Assembly: GCA_021234155.1 (NCBI GenBank)
Contig: JAJEKV010000002.1
Location: forward strand, 18,219,592-18,283,591
From: Isoetes taiwanensis
Lineage: Eukaryota; Streptophyta; Lycopodiopsida; Isoetales; Isoetaceae
Length of the DNA: 64,000 bases
Direction: 5' to 3'
The notes below the pieces were generated by a model. It worked only from the letters and a program-made list of their open reading frames with translations, had not been told where the DNA came from and made no database searches. The position numbers and the translations under genes are program-made. Positions within the stretch are counted from its first letter, which is position 1, and each line of letters starts with the position of its first letter. Below are positions 12,585 through 25,979 of the stretch, one piece after another.

Positions 12585-12716
12585 CACTATTGTCACATTT
12601 ATTGTCATTTGGATTTTACTATTTTTGTCATTGTTGTTATCATTTTTATATCAGTTTTTTGACACATTATTTTAGTGACAAAAAAGGTGACAATAAATCA
12701 TTGTTCTCTTGTAGTG
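12585..12716. mobile_element. Small CACTA-type foldback element (MITE-like)
   Basis: The left end reads CACTATTGTCAC followed by ATTTATTGTCA. The right end, read on the minus strand, is CACTACAAGAGAA followed by ATTTATTGTCACC. The two arms form an imperfect inverted repeat around an AT-rich loop, giving an element of about 132 bp. CACTAC at a terminus is the signature of the CACTA (En/Spm) superfamily. The flanking triplets do not match, so no target-site duplication survives or the left boundary is off by a few bases. It lies immediately upstream of a decayed transposase-like frame. Confidence 0.55.
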
Positions 12717-12719
12717 CTT

Positions 12720-13560
12720 TTGATAATGTCAGCATCTTGTGGAGGTCAATATTTTGTGAAAAATATATGACAGATGAATGGCATAAATTCAAATGTATCA
12801 AAGGTGGATGTGAGGAATGTGGAGTGAAGAAGATAGACATTTGTCCAAAAGAGGAAGATGGAACATTCATTCCGGACGTCAATTGGCAAGTACATGCATA
12901 TGTCAATGAGCCTTCCAAGAAAGGTACATCCAGAAGGCTTAGATTAGATGATCAGCATGATAAAGCATCCCTTTTGTGAAAGAACATGAAAAATCAGCTT
13001 GCTAAGTTTCTGAGATCATAACTGCTCCTGTGTGAGCACAGTTTAAGATATGTTGAAAACTCTCGATAATAGTGTATTGTGCAACACATTGTTGACTTTC
13101 TGAGAACTACAAGTGAAGCCGGTACAAAGTGGGGGTGGAGCACTAGAATCACGGTCGGATTCTGATTTTAGGTCCATATTTCAATGATGAAAAAGAGACA
13201 AGCTAAAGCGGTGCATTTCTTTGTTTGGGATGTGGGAAGCGGCACTCATTTTCTCTGACTTGCTTTTAAATTACATTTTGGAATGACAAGAATAATGGAG
13301 GTAGTGACATAAACTGCTTCATTGTAGGTGGTCGGATAGTGTAACTCAGATTCAAATCTTCACGGGCATGGTATGGAATCTGCCCGAGGATAGCATGTTG
13401 ACAAAATTAGTATTGATATGGAATTTCTTTGGATGCGTATGGGAAGGCACATATGGTGATATAACAAAGTTGTGAGCGAGGTGGAGCAAAACAAAATGGC
13501 ATGCGATGTGAATTGCAACAATAGCTTGTCTGCGTTTAAGGATCAGAAGGACTCGGGTGT
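12720..13560 (+). pseudogene. Decayed transposase-like gene, copy A (Cys/His-rich family)
   Basis: The 5' part is open and has the pattern LW.SI.C, then DEWHKFKC, then GGCEECGVKKIDICPKEEDG and a V.W position. From memory this fits a family of uncharacterised transposon-derived proteins with WH-x(3)-C-x(3)-C-x(2)-CG...CP.E, followed by a nuclease-like core. Downstream the frame is broken many times, but a WNFFG....G phrase at about 13,415-13,440 sits where those proteins carry WN(Y/F)FG.GHGKG. Multiple stops and frameshifts show that it is dead. A second copy with the same DEWHK motif lies on the minus strand at 26.3-26.7 kb. The catalytic residues cannot be placed reliably. Confidence 0.5.
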
Positions 13561-14779
13561 GAAGGATTTTTTGAGGGATTGAAGCAGTGTCCAGCGAGGC
13601 AACAAGCATTCAATTCTGCGAGAACCTCACTTGGTACTCGGCATATACATTCTGTCTTAACTATAAAAGCCAAATAGCCATGAAGCTTCTCTATAGACCA
13701 CTCTTGTATTTGTGATGCTTACATGAACTTGAATGGGCTGGGTAGCAGAACCGTGCTGCTTTATGGTGAATGGTCTCTAAAAGTTTGGAGCCCACGGATC
13801 ATAGCCCTCTCGTGGAGAAAATGAGCATGGATGTGTTGTGTCTGCGAGAGGGCTTGATTTAGATGACATTCGCGGGGAGTTTTGGATGTTCTGTATCATT
13901 TGCAGCACAGACAATGGGAAAGGTCATCTATACTATGTTCTAATATGCAGTGGTGTTTATATTGGGGCATCTATTTATAGGTTTTTCGGCATGCTATCAG
14001 AATTTCCAACATCTCTCATTCTGCAACTTCTGCTTTTCTACTCTTGCAGTTCATTTCATGCTTTCCAAATGCATTACACATTTTTATTACAAGTACATTT
14101 TATTTGGCCAATTTTAAGTTTACATTATCTTATTTATTTATTTTAGGTTTTTAGGCTATAGCCTTACCCCATTATCATATATCATTTCACATCTTTTATA
14201 CTTGCTTTATGTGCATACGGCTTATTTGCATTTTGGCACTTCTAGCATTTTGTGGCATGGGTTTATATTGGATATATCCTCTTTGGTTCTCATTTTCCGG
14301 TTATGATGTATTTGTGTTTTGAGACTCCATTTGTTTTACTCTGGACATGATCTGGACACCATCCTTGTCATTGTGACGTTTTACATTCTTATTGCAACCT
14401 TGTCCAGTTTTCCATTTTTTGGATCCTTTGTTCGCTAACCACTCAAAAGATTCGCTCCTATGCCAGCACTATATGGCCTTCATCTCCTCTATATCATTGA
14501 CCCGGAACCTTACCTTCACATTGCACCCTATGGTTATTTCTTGTTGCATTTGTTCCCAGACCCGGCCTATTCATCCTAAGCTTAAATTATACGTTGTTGC
14601 CTTTCCTAGAATTGCTCTATAATGTCATTATATTAATTTGCTTGTCATTCATTCTGTAACATTTATGCTTAGAAAAGTTCCTTTTTCATATCCTTTGTCA
14701 TTAACTTACAGTCTTCTTCAACCTGATCCGACCTATCATCACCTTAGCCTTACACCCACCGCGATCCTTTTCTGCCTTC
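13561..14779. other. Unassigned DNA between the transposase relic and the LINE
   Basis: A short plus-strand frame at about 13,840-13,930 (FWMFCIICS core) could be the C-terminal end of the copy A relic, but this is guesswork. From about 14,000 to 14,780 the sequence is T-rich. It may include the untranslated 3' tail of the minus-strand LINE, though no poly-A or terminal repeat fixes the boundary. Confidence 0.35.
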
Positions 14780-15899
14780 ATAGCGGTGCCTCGATGCAAG
14801 GGTGGCCCAAAGAGTTTCGCATGCGATTGCTCGCGCGTACTTCAGAGGCGGGCGGCGGTGTCGCCTTCTCACTCTCATTTGGACTCTAACTCCAATGTCT
14901 CTTGGTGTTTCTCAAATCGACAGCATATAAAGGAAGTTCTGCAGTTTGTCGATCGACACTTTTGTGTTCTTCATGAGGTCCCCTACCCGAAATGAATTAT
15001 AGCATGAGCTACTTAATGAGTAAATCCATGGAAGGCTTTCCACCCCGCTCTCCCAAGGAAGGCCTTCTATCACGTTGTCAAGTTTAAGCTAGAAGCGGAA
15101 AAAGCCGGTTATTGTCTTGTTTTAACTTTGTCAAAAATCGCTTTTGAGACTAAATATGGAAAATATTTAAGGAAAATCGAAACCTTAATAGCAATGTGTA
15201 GCAAAGGAAGAAAGAAAGAAATGAAGAAAGGAAGTCTTAAATGAAATTAATCATAATCATAATGTATTATCACGCCATTTAGACCCCGGGCCCATATAAA
15301 ACTTACATAAATCAATACTTTTTGAGGTGCTAATCGAGGCACCATTCTCCTCAAAAGTACTCATATTCACAAACAATTCCAATATTTCACTCCTCTCTTT
15401 CAAAACTTCTTTCAAATAAGAACTCGGAAGGTTTGGTGGAAGAGATGAAAAGTTCTAACAAAGTAGAACACTCTAGGGCATACTTATTCTGATATATTCA
15501 TAGGCACTCTAAAATGTATGGGATTCGGTTTCAACTTTTGGATCAAGGCAGCTTGGGCAATAGCTCGTATCGGTACATCCTTACCACCTACCACGATTCT
15601 CTCCCAACGCATGAAGATGGTGTGAAGCCGTTCTTAGTTGAGAAATCACCATCAAGTTATTCTGCTAATACTCGAAGCCCACTAGATAAGATTGTTCCTT
15701 GTATGTGTCCATCAGTTTACTTCAGTCTTATAAAGTATTTTTGACCTGTTTCATCAATGGTCCCACATCTTCTCAAGACCTTGGGCATAACATGCTCTCT
15801 AATATCTTTTCGGTTTATCGGAGAGGCCAAAAGGCCCTCCATCCCCAGTGCCGCCCACTTGCATCTCTTGAGTTATACCCATTGGATTCCGATTGCATC

Positions 15900-17150
15900 A
15901 TAGCTTGGCATGGCAACCTATCATTAGGAGGTGCTTGATGCATTCACATAAGCAATTGTTGTTCGACAAAGGGCTTCAGCCTCGAGAGGAAGCATTCGAC
16001 CTCTGCCAAGCATTACATGAGTATGGAGTCTAGATCTTGGCGAGCCAGGCTCGAGTCATTGGACCTTTTCAATTTTTGACTGCCAGCCGGTGCCCAAACC
16101 TGGCGTCACATAAAACACAAGCTTGTCTTAACTTGAATGCCATATAGTAGCCAGGCTCGATTGCCGGAGGTGTTAACCCGACACATATGTATCATGCTAT
16201 AAAGAGCTCCTAAGCCCCACGGTACGCTTTTTCGGCAGCCATATTCCAATTATAATTGTCGGATATTTCAGTCCTAGATACTTATAATTAGATACACCGC
16301 TCAAGTGGTGTCTGTCCAAGCGGAGACTTAGCACCGTGTACGGGGATCATGATTTTGGATTTACTAGCATTAGGTGATGCCATCCCTTATGCTCATAAAA
16401 TTTTGCAACACATTTAAGTGTTCTTTGAGTCAACTACGTCTTTGATATAAACCTGATATCATCTGCTGACGATATACGAATGATATATTTGCCAGAATTA
16501 AGCGCCCATGCCGCCACATCCTCTCCAGCCATCCTTCTAATTCATCCAATATATAGACCAAAAGTGGGAGGCAGGGGCATCTGTTCCACACCTATTATCT
16601 TCAACAATGTGCATATCATGCTTGAATGGAAAGAGGTCTATCCGGGACACTTTCATGGCGAGCCACTTGTCTAGCTCAAAGGCACATCAAGCATCTTTCC
16701 TCCTCTGTCTACTGTCCAAAAGCTTTGGCTAGATCTCTATAAGTGATACAGGAATCTTTTTATTTCTCACCTTTTTTGCTCCTTCAGCGATTACCGCCAA
16801 TGCGACCAAATGGTCTATAGTTGGTGATCGGATCTAAACCAGCTTGTCCATATGCCCTTATTTCATTTTCGTCCGCCCGATGCAATTGCTTTCTCAATCA
16901 TTGATCGAACACCTTTGCAAACTTTGTTTACTGATAAGGATGGTGCGGTAGTTCTTTCATCATCTTTGTCTCTGCTTTATGCCTTGGCACTACTCTACTT
17001 AGTCTCCAATCACAACCGGAGAAAGCGGCCGATCCAACAATGTAGAATTGCAAAAATTCTACAAGTTTTCACAATGCATTGCCTCCCCATTTAAGCAACT
17101 CAATGCTTTAAGCCCGTTTATATCCATTTGCTTTATTATTCTCCATCCTT
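15900..17150 (-). pseudogene. LINE reverse transcriptase remnant
   Basis: Motifs appear in order on the minus strand, scattered over frames. An ALKWGG-type helix (about 17,110) is followed by QAG and DHLVALAVIAEGAKK (about 16,840-16,770), IPVSLI..AKAF (about 16,760-16,720), a degenerate VKQG.PLSPTLFGLYI equivalent with FGLYI (about 16,570), DELEGWLER (about 16,545), SADDI in place of YADD (about 16,470), and NYKYLG (about 16,285). HVMLGRGRMLPLEAEALC (about 16,010-15,960) fits the post-RT region. The catalytic Tyr of YADD is replaced by Ser. The spacing of motifs is close to that of an intact RT, so the loss is by small lesions rather than large deletions. Confidence 0.75.
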
Positions 17151-17699
17151 TTCAAAGCATCTTTGACATGGTGAAGATGGGAACAACGCATTACCCATGT
17201 GTGTGTCATAGGTGGCAATGCACGCAATTGTATAGAGCTCACTTACCCATTTCACCAAGAATGCATTTGGGTGAAATCCCAATACTATTTGGGGCTTTAA
17301 CTTTCGAACATTTTGGATTAAAGTCTCAATCACCTTTCTAGGTCATTTTCTTATATAGTGTTCACTGAGCCACTTTCTTTTTCTTTCACTTTTGATTAGG
17401 TTCTTATAAGCTCTCCTTAGCTGCGGCTTTGTCGTGTAGCACTGAAAGCAAACAGCTGCTATACGTGCATATTGATGATACCACTTTTGATTTATAGTTC
17501 CTATTTGAGCATTGCACTGGGCCAAATGTGTCTTCCATGACATTAAGAAATTAGTTTCTTCAAGAGTTGACTTTATCATCAAGATTATCTAGCCCTACGG
17601 CTTTCTCAATAGCGATCAAACTTTCCTTAATCCTCGCAGCTTATATGATAGCGGGTTTAGAGAGAGTTTACCTCTCTTATGCATGCATGGGTTGACGAT

Positions 17700-18000
17700 T
17701 TGGGCGCGGTGGCGCGTAGTGCAGTCTACGTCAGCGATCAAGTACTTGGAATTTAGTCACAAGGCTGCATGTTATGCGGGCTGCCAAGAAGAAGTCTACA
17801 ACACTCATACCATTCGGTTGAAAGCATGTGGCTAACTGGAAGATATAAATGTTTACGTGCCATTATATGATCATATCAAATGCTTCACATAAGTTTAGTA
17901 TATGCTCACCCATGCGGTTAATACCATGCACATCTAAAGGGATATCCGTCCACCAAAGCAATATCTATGCGCTCTGCAGCCATAGAGGGATTATCCTCTC
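17700..18000 (-). pseudogene. LINE AP-type endonuclease remnant
   Basis: On the minus strand, WWTDIPLDVHGINRMGEHIL continues into NLCEAFDM. This is the usual GD.N.R.G....N..G..LL..C.... segment of AP-like LINE endonucleases, with the GDFN core already mutated. It is followed by TCFQPNGMSVVDFFLA and VTKFQVLD, matching the S.(I/V)D(Y/F).L motif and the last strand before the catalytic SDH. The SDH itself is not preserved. The enzyme would nick target DNA to prime reverse transcription. Confidence 0.65.
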
Positions 18001-18399
18001 CTGCCAGAATAACGACATTTTGTCTTCCAATCTCCCATTCATGTCTATATTATACAAGACGCTGGTCCGAAAGTAGCAAATGCCGGTGATAATGCATAGA
18101 ATGGTCTTGAGGTTTAGATCTGGATTATCATAAATGCGTCTTGGACGAGTTCAAGGGTGCATAGTATACCAATGCAACCCGTATATGTGCAAGCAGATCC
18201 ATAAATTGCTCACATTTTAACAACCTTAAATTACCTTGATTTCATGTTGGCCATGAGCAATACCTCCCATCTCTTACCTTCCATTTTGTTCATTCCATAG
18301 TAATTTCGGGGATGTCGATGTAAGTACCCTTTGGTTTCATGCTCCCAAGTCTGTCAATAGAAGAATTTCATATTCATGACAATTCATATTTATAATACC

Positions 18400-19236
18400 T
18401 TAGTTTCGAGGAGAGCATATGTTCAGAAAAGCCAACGGGTTGAGGTCTTCGAGATTCCTATTGATTATTCACACTTTAATCCTCTGTTTCAATAGAGGTA
18501 TCATTTTACCTTCTTCTCTCAATTTACACACAATTCATGAGGTGTTTTCTTCTCTCTGCTCTTTGGATTGTCAAGTCATCATTCCGACCAAATTTGGTGA
18601 CCTTTTCAAATGATTCACGATCTTCATTACTCTGTTTCTTGCTTCTGGCCTGTGGAACTTTAAAAGGATCAACATGTGCTTTCCATCTATTTTCTTACCA
18701 ATCATACGCAGCCTTTACTTCAGGCAATGCCAAATGCATGATATCATCAAAAGCTCTCCCCTGTCGTCGGTGTGTCTTCTTCTTCCTTCTCTGCCAAGAA
18801 TCCAGCCAATTAGTATGTTGTTGTTTGCTCTGTCATTTCCGGTCTTCTGTTCTTTCGACCTTTCTTGCCCCAGTTAAGATAAAGAGGATACTGTGCCTCA
18901 ATCTTTGAAGATATACGTCGACAATCTCCTCGGTGAATTCGAGGTTATCTCTCTGGATTTTCTGAATACGATTCTTCTCCTTAACCATTTCTTTAATTTC
19001 TCGCACCCTTTTGACAATCGATGATATCCCATTTGAAGAATCCAGATTACTTCTTTTAACTCTTTGATTTCCGTCCTTGCTTGCTTAAATCCTCGTAGCA
19101 AAATGCTTGATTCGGATTCGTCATCTGACTCCTCTCCCAATTTGCCTTTCTTCTTTCGGTTTACCATTTCGTGGGCGCCAAGTTTACTTGGCGGCCAAAA
19201 TATTGCGGAAGCTATTATTAAGCGGTTGTCACTCAA
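18400..19236 (-). pseudogene. LINE ORF1-like region: coiled coil plus nucleic-acid-binding core
   Basis: The first 112 codons (19,236-18,898) are open and rich in Lys and Glu, with heptad-like runs such as FKQARTEIKELKEVIWIL, as expected of a coiled-coil segment. Further along, after frameshifts, IDGKHMLILLKFHRPEARNR followed by VM (about 18,690-18,600) resembles the conserved K.R.ILVKF.....R..VM block of plant LINE ORF1 proteins. LREEGKM (about 18,520) fits the A(R/L)..GK block near the end of that core. In life this product would bind element RNA. Here it is broken. Confidence 0.55.
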
Positions 19237-19240
19237 TAAT

Positions 19241-21800
19241 GTGTAGCTATCAGCATAACAATCTATGGTTTATTCTTGAATAGATAGCGGCAATTTATGA
19301 GAAGTAAGCTTAATTCTATCTACTTACCAGAAATCAGGCATGTTAGTAACAAATCGGGATATAAATCCATCTCATATTGAACCATGGCTATATATTTTGT
19401 GTTGTGGGATGAAGCTTCAACACGTCGAAGTGAACTCGATGGGTAACTTCAAATGAGATGAATTTGTGTTGATTGCTACCTATTGGAAAATGAGATAAAA
19501 GGCAACCTGCCATTGAGATATGTTGCAAAGGCAATTATAGCCGTATCTACATTAGATGTTTCCGTCATGTACCTCTATCAATCGTGCATTGTGCCCTTGT
19601 AATCACCGTCGATTGATCAGCAAGAAACCTATTTCATGCAAATTTGACCCGTACTTGCATTAAAAATGCTCTTAAAACTACCTCCTAGTACACACAAAGT
19701 GCTCATGATATAATCTGGTTCCAATGGTCAAATATGAGAAAGTGTTGCCATACATTTGTTGGAGGTATTGATCGGATAATCCATGAAAAATTGTATGCAT
19801 TATTCGTTATGGATGTGATAGCATATATGATCTCAAATGATGTTTACTACTTATCTTCATGATGCACTTCAAAGGGTGGATAAATGAAACAACTGAAATT
19901 AGCAAGCTTCAATGTGATGACATATAGACTTCTAATATGGGTGCTATAAAGTCTTCCTTCCTATTGTGAGAGGCAGCAATATTTAGTATGTCCTCAAAAC
20001 TAACCCCAAGAACATTTGTGGTAAATGGCTTCAGCTGGTGATACATCAAGCCTACATGCACAAAACATAGGGCGGTAGATGTCCCTTGATGTAAAGTTAT
20101 AGACTTCGACTAAATGTAAGAGTAGTATAGGACCACTATACACTGGATACATAAAGAGGTATTATATATATATTTACAAGGACCAGAAAGAACTAAAAGG
20201 TTCAAAAGCCCATTGCTGATAAGTGCGATGTTCAACATTTCTTTCAATCTGAATTAGAGTACCGATGATTCGGACCCATGTCGATGTAGAGAACCTCATC
20301 ATGATGGCATAGTGCCGGGCCTCAAAGACCATCATGATTTGTGAATGATCTCATCCTAACGAACATTGCTAGGCTAAGAAAAAGGAAAATGCATCTCTCT
20401 ATGCATTTTCGCACCAGTAAAGTGGGTGTCTATCAGCATGATTCGGTTCCATGCTCCTTTAGAAACACCTTTGCAAGAGTTATGAGAGGAAGCTTACGGT
20501 AGCAGTTTGTTAGTGGTCGGCTGTCACTTGTTCCAGCTCGGGTTGGAAATGCTAGGTATAGAACCGTTGATCATCCTTAAGCTATATGAGCGTGGCGCGA
20601 TGGATACAACCATCAAATTACCTTCAAAACTAATCGATTTGGTTAGATTTCCATCAATTTCATTTTGCATGTACACTTCTAAAATGGATATATGACTCTA
20701 GCATCTTCTTCATTGTCAATAATAGTGTTTCAATCGAGGATGTCTCCCACGATTTCCTTACACAAGAGCGAAACGCTCATTACCAAGTGTCTTGATCCAT
20801 GGCCTTGCATAAGTGCGCTAACACGTTTCCATTCCCTTACTGACAAATAAGTTGGCTCATTACAAATCTTCTTGTCGTGATATCTTGATTCATGGCCTTG
20901 CATAGATGTAAAACATGTCCGAGGAACAGCAACAGAGGCGTTCGACTTTTACAACACCACTTAACATTAAGGGCAGCTGTTCTTGGGCATAGGGTCTTTG
21001 AAGAGAGTCGAGTTGAGCGTTAATTAATATGCGGCGTTCAAGTATGGCGGTGCTAGCTATGTTCAAAAGCTAGCAACTCTAACAATTTAAACAATGTTAA
21101 TTTTTCAGGAACGTTATCGTGATGTATCAGCGATGAGGTTTATAAAGGTAAGGAGTTTGTTCAAGGCGGCGGTATTTGTACAACATAGAGGATAAGGTGA
21201 CAATAGAAATGATAAAAATCTTAATTGACCACGTCTTTGTGATTGTGTAATATAGTTGTGGAACAACTTATCAGTGGTATGCTTTAAAATAGAGTACATG
21301 TCTACGCATATGATGATATTCCATGAAACTACATCAATATAGTATTACCTATACAAAGCTAGGTGTTTCAGTGCTGGCTGAATGTTGTAACACTTGAATA
21401 GAATAGAATAGAATGGTTTTTAGATCCGGGAGACCAATAGGTCATGGGACCCATATAATGGGCTAGTACGATGGTACTACGGTTAAAACCCACCTTACTC
21501 GAGTTTTCAAAGGGAAAAACCTTTGCGATAATGATAAATCTTGGGTTATGAGAGATTGATAGTGGTATTTACCCCAAAATCGCTTGAAAGCGCAAGCACC
21601 TACACCTAAATTGACGGTAGCCAGTTTTTTGAGAGGACATGGTGCTGTTTCCCTTGTACTGCTATTACGCTATTTGGTCTGTTCCAGAATCCTCTTCCTT
21701 GATCACCAATTCCGTCACACAATCCTTTGATCCGTTCAATTTATAATGGTAGAAGCGGTGTAGAGCAAGATTTCATAGACATTCATGGGACTTTACGGTG
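19241..21800. other. Unassigned DNA
   Basis: No gene recognised. A short phrase, CTTGAT(C/T)CATGGCCTTGCATA, occurs twice about 100 bp apart (near 20,792 and 20,887), with similar flanks, so a small tandem duplication is present. A (GAATA)n run of about four units lies near 21,395-21,415. Confidence 0.45.
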
Positions 21801-23330
21801 AAGGATTAGGCACCTTTGAAAGTAAGTGGTTGGAAAGAGAATGCCTATTAATGATGCGTGACTCAGTTTGTGAAATTTAAAGCAATAGGATAAAAGTTCA
21901 AAACTGATCCGGCCTAAGTTCAGAAGTGGGTGGTGTTGAAAAAATTATATCAAAAGGAAACTATGCCAAACAATGAAGTAAAGAAGCGGTGAAAACATGC
22001 TTTGCATGGGAAGGGTGTGATCTGCCATTTCAAATACACTTGAGCACAGATCAATTGAATCTTTTTGGGGCTCAAGTTTGATATAGAGTGGGATCCTAGT
22101 AGAGGAAAGGATGTCAAGTTGCCACTTCTAGCAAAGTTACTTATAGAAAGTTCAAAGTGGACCGCCGCTTTAAAGAGGCAGGTGATTGAAAGGCTGTAAA
22201 TGGCTTGAGGTAGAAAGAGGCAAGCATGTTAGAAGGAGTGCTTCTTAGAGTTGGTTGTTAAGGCTAAAGTCCCCAATGAAAATTGATTAATGGAACTTGA
22301 AGAAGAGCATGAAGAAAGTTGAGGATTTAGAGACCACAATACTCGGAGTTCGGGAGGATTCTGATCGAGGAAGGAATTGGAGATGATGACACACTACAAA
22401 TGGAGACATATTCATGTGAGTTAAAACCTTTTCAAGTCTCGGATCTGAAGGGGGCATTTCGAGGAAGAATGCCTTGGAAGTGGAGATCAAAGAGAAAGAG
22501 AGGCGAATTTGAACTCGGAGCTAATCTTTCTAATCTTCTGAGTGAGAGAATGTAAGTTTTAATCCATTACTGCATCAACACTATGGCGAGAGGCTACCGA
22601 GGAGTCTGCGCTTTGAAGTGCTAGCATTATTAGTGGCCTACTTTTTCATGATAGGTACAAATTGTAACGTTTTGGGTTGCTGATCATGAGTACCATGAAA
22701 GGCATGCGGCCTTGTTGAAGGAAAGGTAAGTGCAAGGTATGTGAGAGGTGTAATTCATCAGTTTATTTCTTGAGCTTATGCATGTGGCAATAAATAAAAT
22801 AGTTGATATGTACTATGGTGATATATACAAAATCAACAGTTCAATTGGTAGGTCCTCTTATCTTGAAGACTATGTGCCACCTTGGAATTGAAAAAGTCTT
22901 TGAAAGATGCATTGTGTAGTCCTAAAAGCGGAGTTAAAGGCAAAGGGCTAGAAAGCATCGGAAGGATATGCAAGTGAAGCGGGATGGCTGTTGTTGAGCA
23001 GGGATGGTGCGGGATGTAGTAAGGATGTACAAATTACCTTTGAAGCGACCAACAAAGGGGAAAAGGAAAGATGGAGAGGTTGCAACAAAGAAGGGAAGAA
23101 CATTAAAAAGGCAAAGAACCTACGGAGTCAAAGAGGCGGGGAAGTACAATTTTAGAGGAGGGCATTTAGCAATGAAGTTTGGAATCATAAAAAGCCCAGG
23201 AGTTGAAACAATTCTGAGAAGAAATGAAGAACTAGAAAAGAAATGAGAAAAGGAAGGGCGGAAAAGGAGTACTAGAAAGAGACACAGTACCAAAATAGAT
23301 GCAATGATTATGGAGGTTTTAGAGGCAATT
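21800..23330 (+). pseudogene. Unassigned plus-strand coding-like relic
   Basis: Several stretches read as protein-like in shifting plus-strand frames. The clearest is an open, very basic 80-codon segment at 23,004-23,246 rich in Lys and Arg, with KKGRTLKRQRTYGVKEAGKY and then HLAMKFGIIKSPG. Charged segments occur upstream near 22,280-22,480. The composition suits a nucleic-acid-binding or gag-like protein, but I recognise no family, and stops separate the pieces. It might equally be a chance purine-rich tract. Confidence 0.25.
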
Positions 23331-25950
23331 CAAATTTGTACATAAAATCTTTGATTTAACTATAGATGTTTGAATGTTCGAGGTACAATTGTATTTCAAG
23401 ACCAAAATGTTGAACAAATGGATTTGATCAAAATGTTGGCGGAGTTATTATTATTAATTTAGTATTTTACTAAATTTACGTTTGTGTTTGTGTTTGAGTT
23501 GGTGTTTACTTTATATTTTGAATGATAGATTATGCAACTAAAGTCCTCTTTGAAGAGGAAACTATATATTTTAGATGTGAATGAATTGTTCTAGTAGGGA
23601 CATGGTAGGAACAATCATGCGTGTGGGCGGCCAGTTGTGGATTACAAAAACAAGAAATTGGTTGTTTTAAGGCCTCATCTGCAGAGAATTCTATGACTGA
23701 CAATGGCACACTGACATAGCAATTGGTCATCCATGAGCAGAGATTAATGTAAATGAAGTTGTGGATGTCATAGCACCAGTTAATAGGCATGACTTTGTTT
23801 GGGATCGGACCATTGCTTAAAGAATGCCTTTCAAGTGGCCCATCCGATCTGAAAAACCATTGTACTTAAAACCTTTATCTGCGATTTTAGTGAATACTGT
23901 GAGGCGAGTTACATATTGTTGGATGATAGCATTCATAAAACATTTGCCTCTCCATTTCCTCCCTTTTGATTCCGGGCTGAATTTGGATCGAGATGATTAT
24001 ATATTGGACCAATTCTGCGATGCCAAGGATGTGGCAATGGTTGATAGTTCTCTAACATTCTAAAGCTGCATTGTAGGCGGATCCCATTTTGAAGATGCTC
24101 GGAATTCTAGAAACAATGTCGAGTTTGAATTGGGAAAGGAAACCTTGAAATAGGTAAAAACAATATTGCAAGGTCGGCTACAATGGTTAAAGGGAGACCT
24201 TTCATGCCGGAGACAGAGATAGAATCTCAGTTGATTGAGTGGGTTATGAGACCCGATTCATGCGGTTATAGGTTGTATCTCGAAATAGTAAACGAGTGCC
24301 TTATATATAACTTCGAGGACGGCACATTTTACCACATGTTATCTGATGAGATATGCCACAATTTTGATATATCTGGGAACATAAATACACTGTGACTTCG
24401 GGTTACAATTGCATTGATGTTTTGTGTGAGTGCTTTTGCTTAATAGTCAAACTATGAATAGTAATTGAGTCAATACCGTATATGAGCGATATTTATTTAA
24501 AATTTGAGTTTGACTAAATTTAAGGTGAGTTTGGGAGGCTACATATAATCTGTTGGCAGTGTCTTGACCATAGTATACATACATCACTTCATCTGCAATC
24601 ATTTCAAAAGTTAGATTCAAATACAGGTGGCTATACACACTAGCCCGCAGTGAGTCATCAGGGCTCAAATTTAGAGACCACCCACGTTTTATAGTAATAT
24701 CACGAGACAATATGATTCAACTCGAGTCACATTTCCCCATCCATCCACAATCCTCAAGCAAAGTGTTCTTTGTACATTGCCTCAATACGCAAAAATCAAC
24801 CCCTCTTCATTACCTTCCTCTGCATTGGTGGTATGCCAACTCTACCATAAAATTGCTTCTGTGCGGTCTTCCCTCATCTTCCTCTTCTTCATGTTCATCT
24901 TCTACTTCTATCACCCAAGTCTTCTTCCGATGCTTTATTAAGTATCATTAGTTGCTTTAATCTCCTTGGGTTTAGTTGATGGTTTCCCAGCCTGTCGTGG
25001 CCGTGGTGCGGGAGTCCCATTGGAATTGAACACAATTCTCCATGAAGCATGAGAGAGGTCTATAAGCTACCTTTAGAGTGTTGTCCTTGTCATGGTCTTA
25101 TGCAATGGAGTTGTGTAGTTCCTTTCAAAGTGTGACAGTCAAATCTCCAGGATCTATCTATTTTTGGGGATGAATTTCCCAGTACACTGAAGATGCTTAG
25201 TCTTTATATAAGTGCTTCAGTCTTTACAAGCTTGATTGAGAGAATATCCATATCAAAAATAAAGAAAGAAGACAATCTTGATTTAGGGCTGGGAAATATC
25301 ATGTTTTACACATAATAGAGTAGCCCATTAACATTTATTTTACTACGTATTTATGTAATTCATGCCCTTAATTTCCTAAGTGCTTAAGTGCTTTTAAGTG
25401 CTTAGGGTGGCTAAATGCTTGAGAGGAAAACCCGATAGAAATGCATACCTTGTTATGTCATTGCTCCGTTGGATTATTTGTTGAGTACCACCTAAAGAAT
25501 TACAACCACCTCCTTTGCGGTTTCTTTCCATCCATATTTCATCCTGTTGCTGTTAGAGATCCTCTTGATGTGACTCCGGCACCATCATGCTCACTGGCAA
25601 AAAAAAATTCGAGGAGAATATCCTTTTTGAAGATGTTTGTGAAACCTACAAGGAAGTAAAATGGTCTTTAGGACTTGGCCTTGAAGAGCGACCATCACTC
25701 AGCGGAAAACATGTTTGTTATAGATTAATTCCCGTTTTAAGCGTCGCATGATTTTGGAGACAATCTTTGGATAAACTTCGGTATCATGAGTTTATCATCG
25801 ATATAAGTGAGTCTCCTTCATAATTGCTTTCGGGTTTTAACCTGCTTTTTACTGACATTTTCTTTTAATCTCTTTGTCATCTTCTTCCTTCTTACGTCTT
25901 TATACGCCTCTACGATTTTCCTCATTCTTCTATAAGTGATGTGTACAGAA
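23331..25950. other. Unassigned DNA
   Basis: Only short frames without domain signatures were seen. AAGTGCTT is repeated several times at about 25,376-25,410, a small local duplication. No RNA gene or transposon terminus was recognised. Confidence 0.45.
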
Positions 25951-25979
25951 TGGAGACACGATGTTCATGCGCGATGCGA

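Larger units (their letters stand above)
14780..19240 (-). mobile_element. Decayed non-LTR retrotransposon (LINE), minus strand
   Basis: Read on the minus strand, this interval has the domains of a two-part LINE in the correct order: a charged coiled-coil start (about 19,236-18,900), an ORF1-type core (about 18,700-18,400), an AP-endonuclease remnant (about 18,000-17,700), a linker (about 17,580-17,340), reverse transcriptase (about 17,130-16,400), and a post-RT region to about 14,780. Frames change repeatedly and stops are frequent, so it cannot encode a working protein. The 5' end is set by the first coiled-coil frame. The 3' end is uncertain because I see no clear poly-A tail or target-site duplication. 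A clade name would need a tree. Confidence 0.75.
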
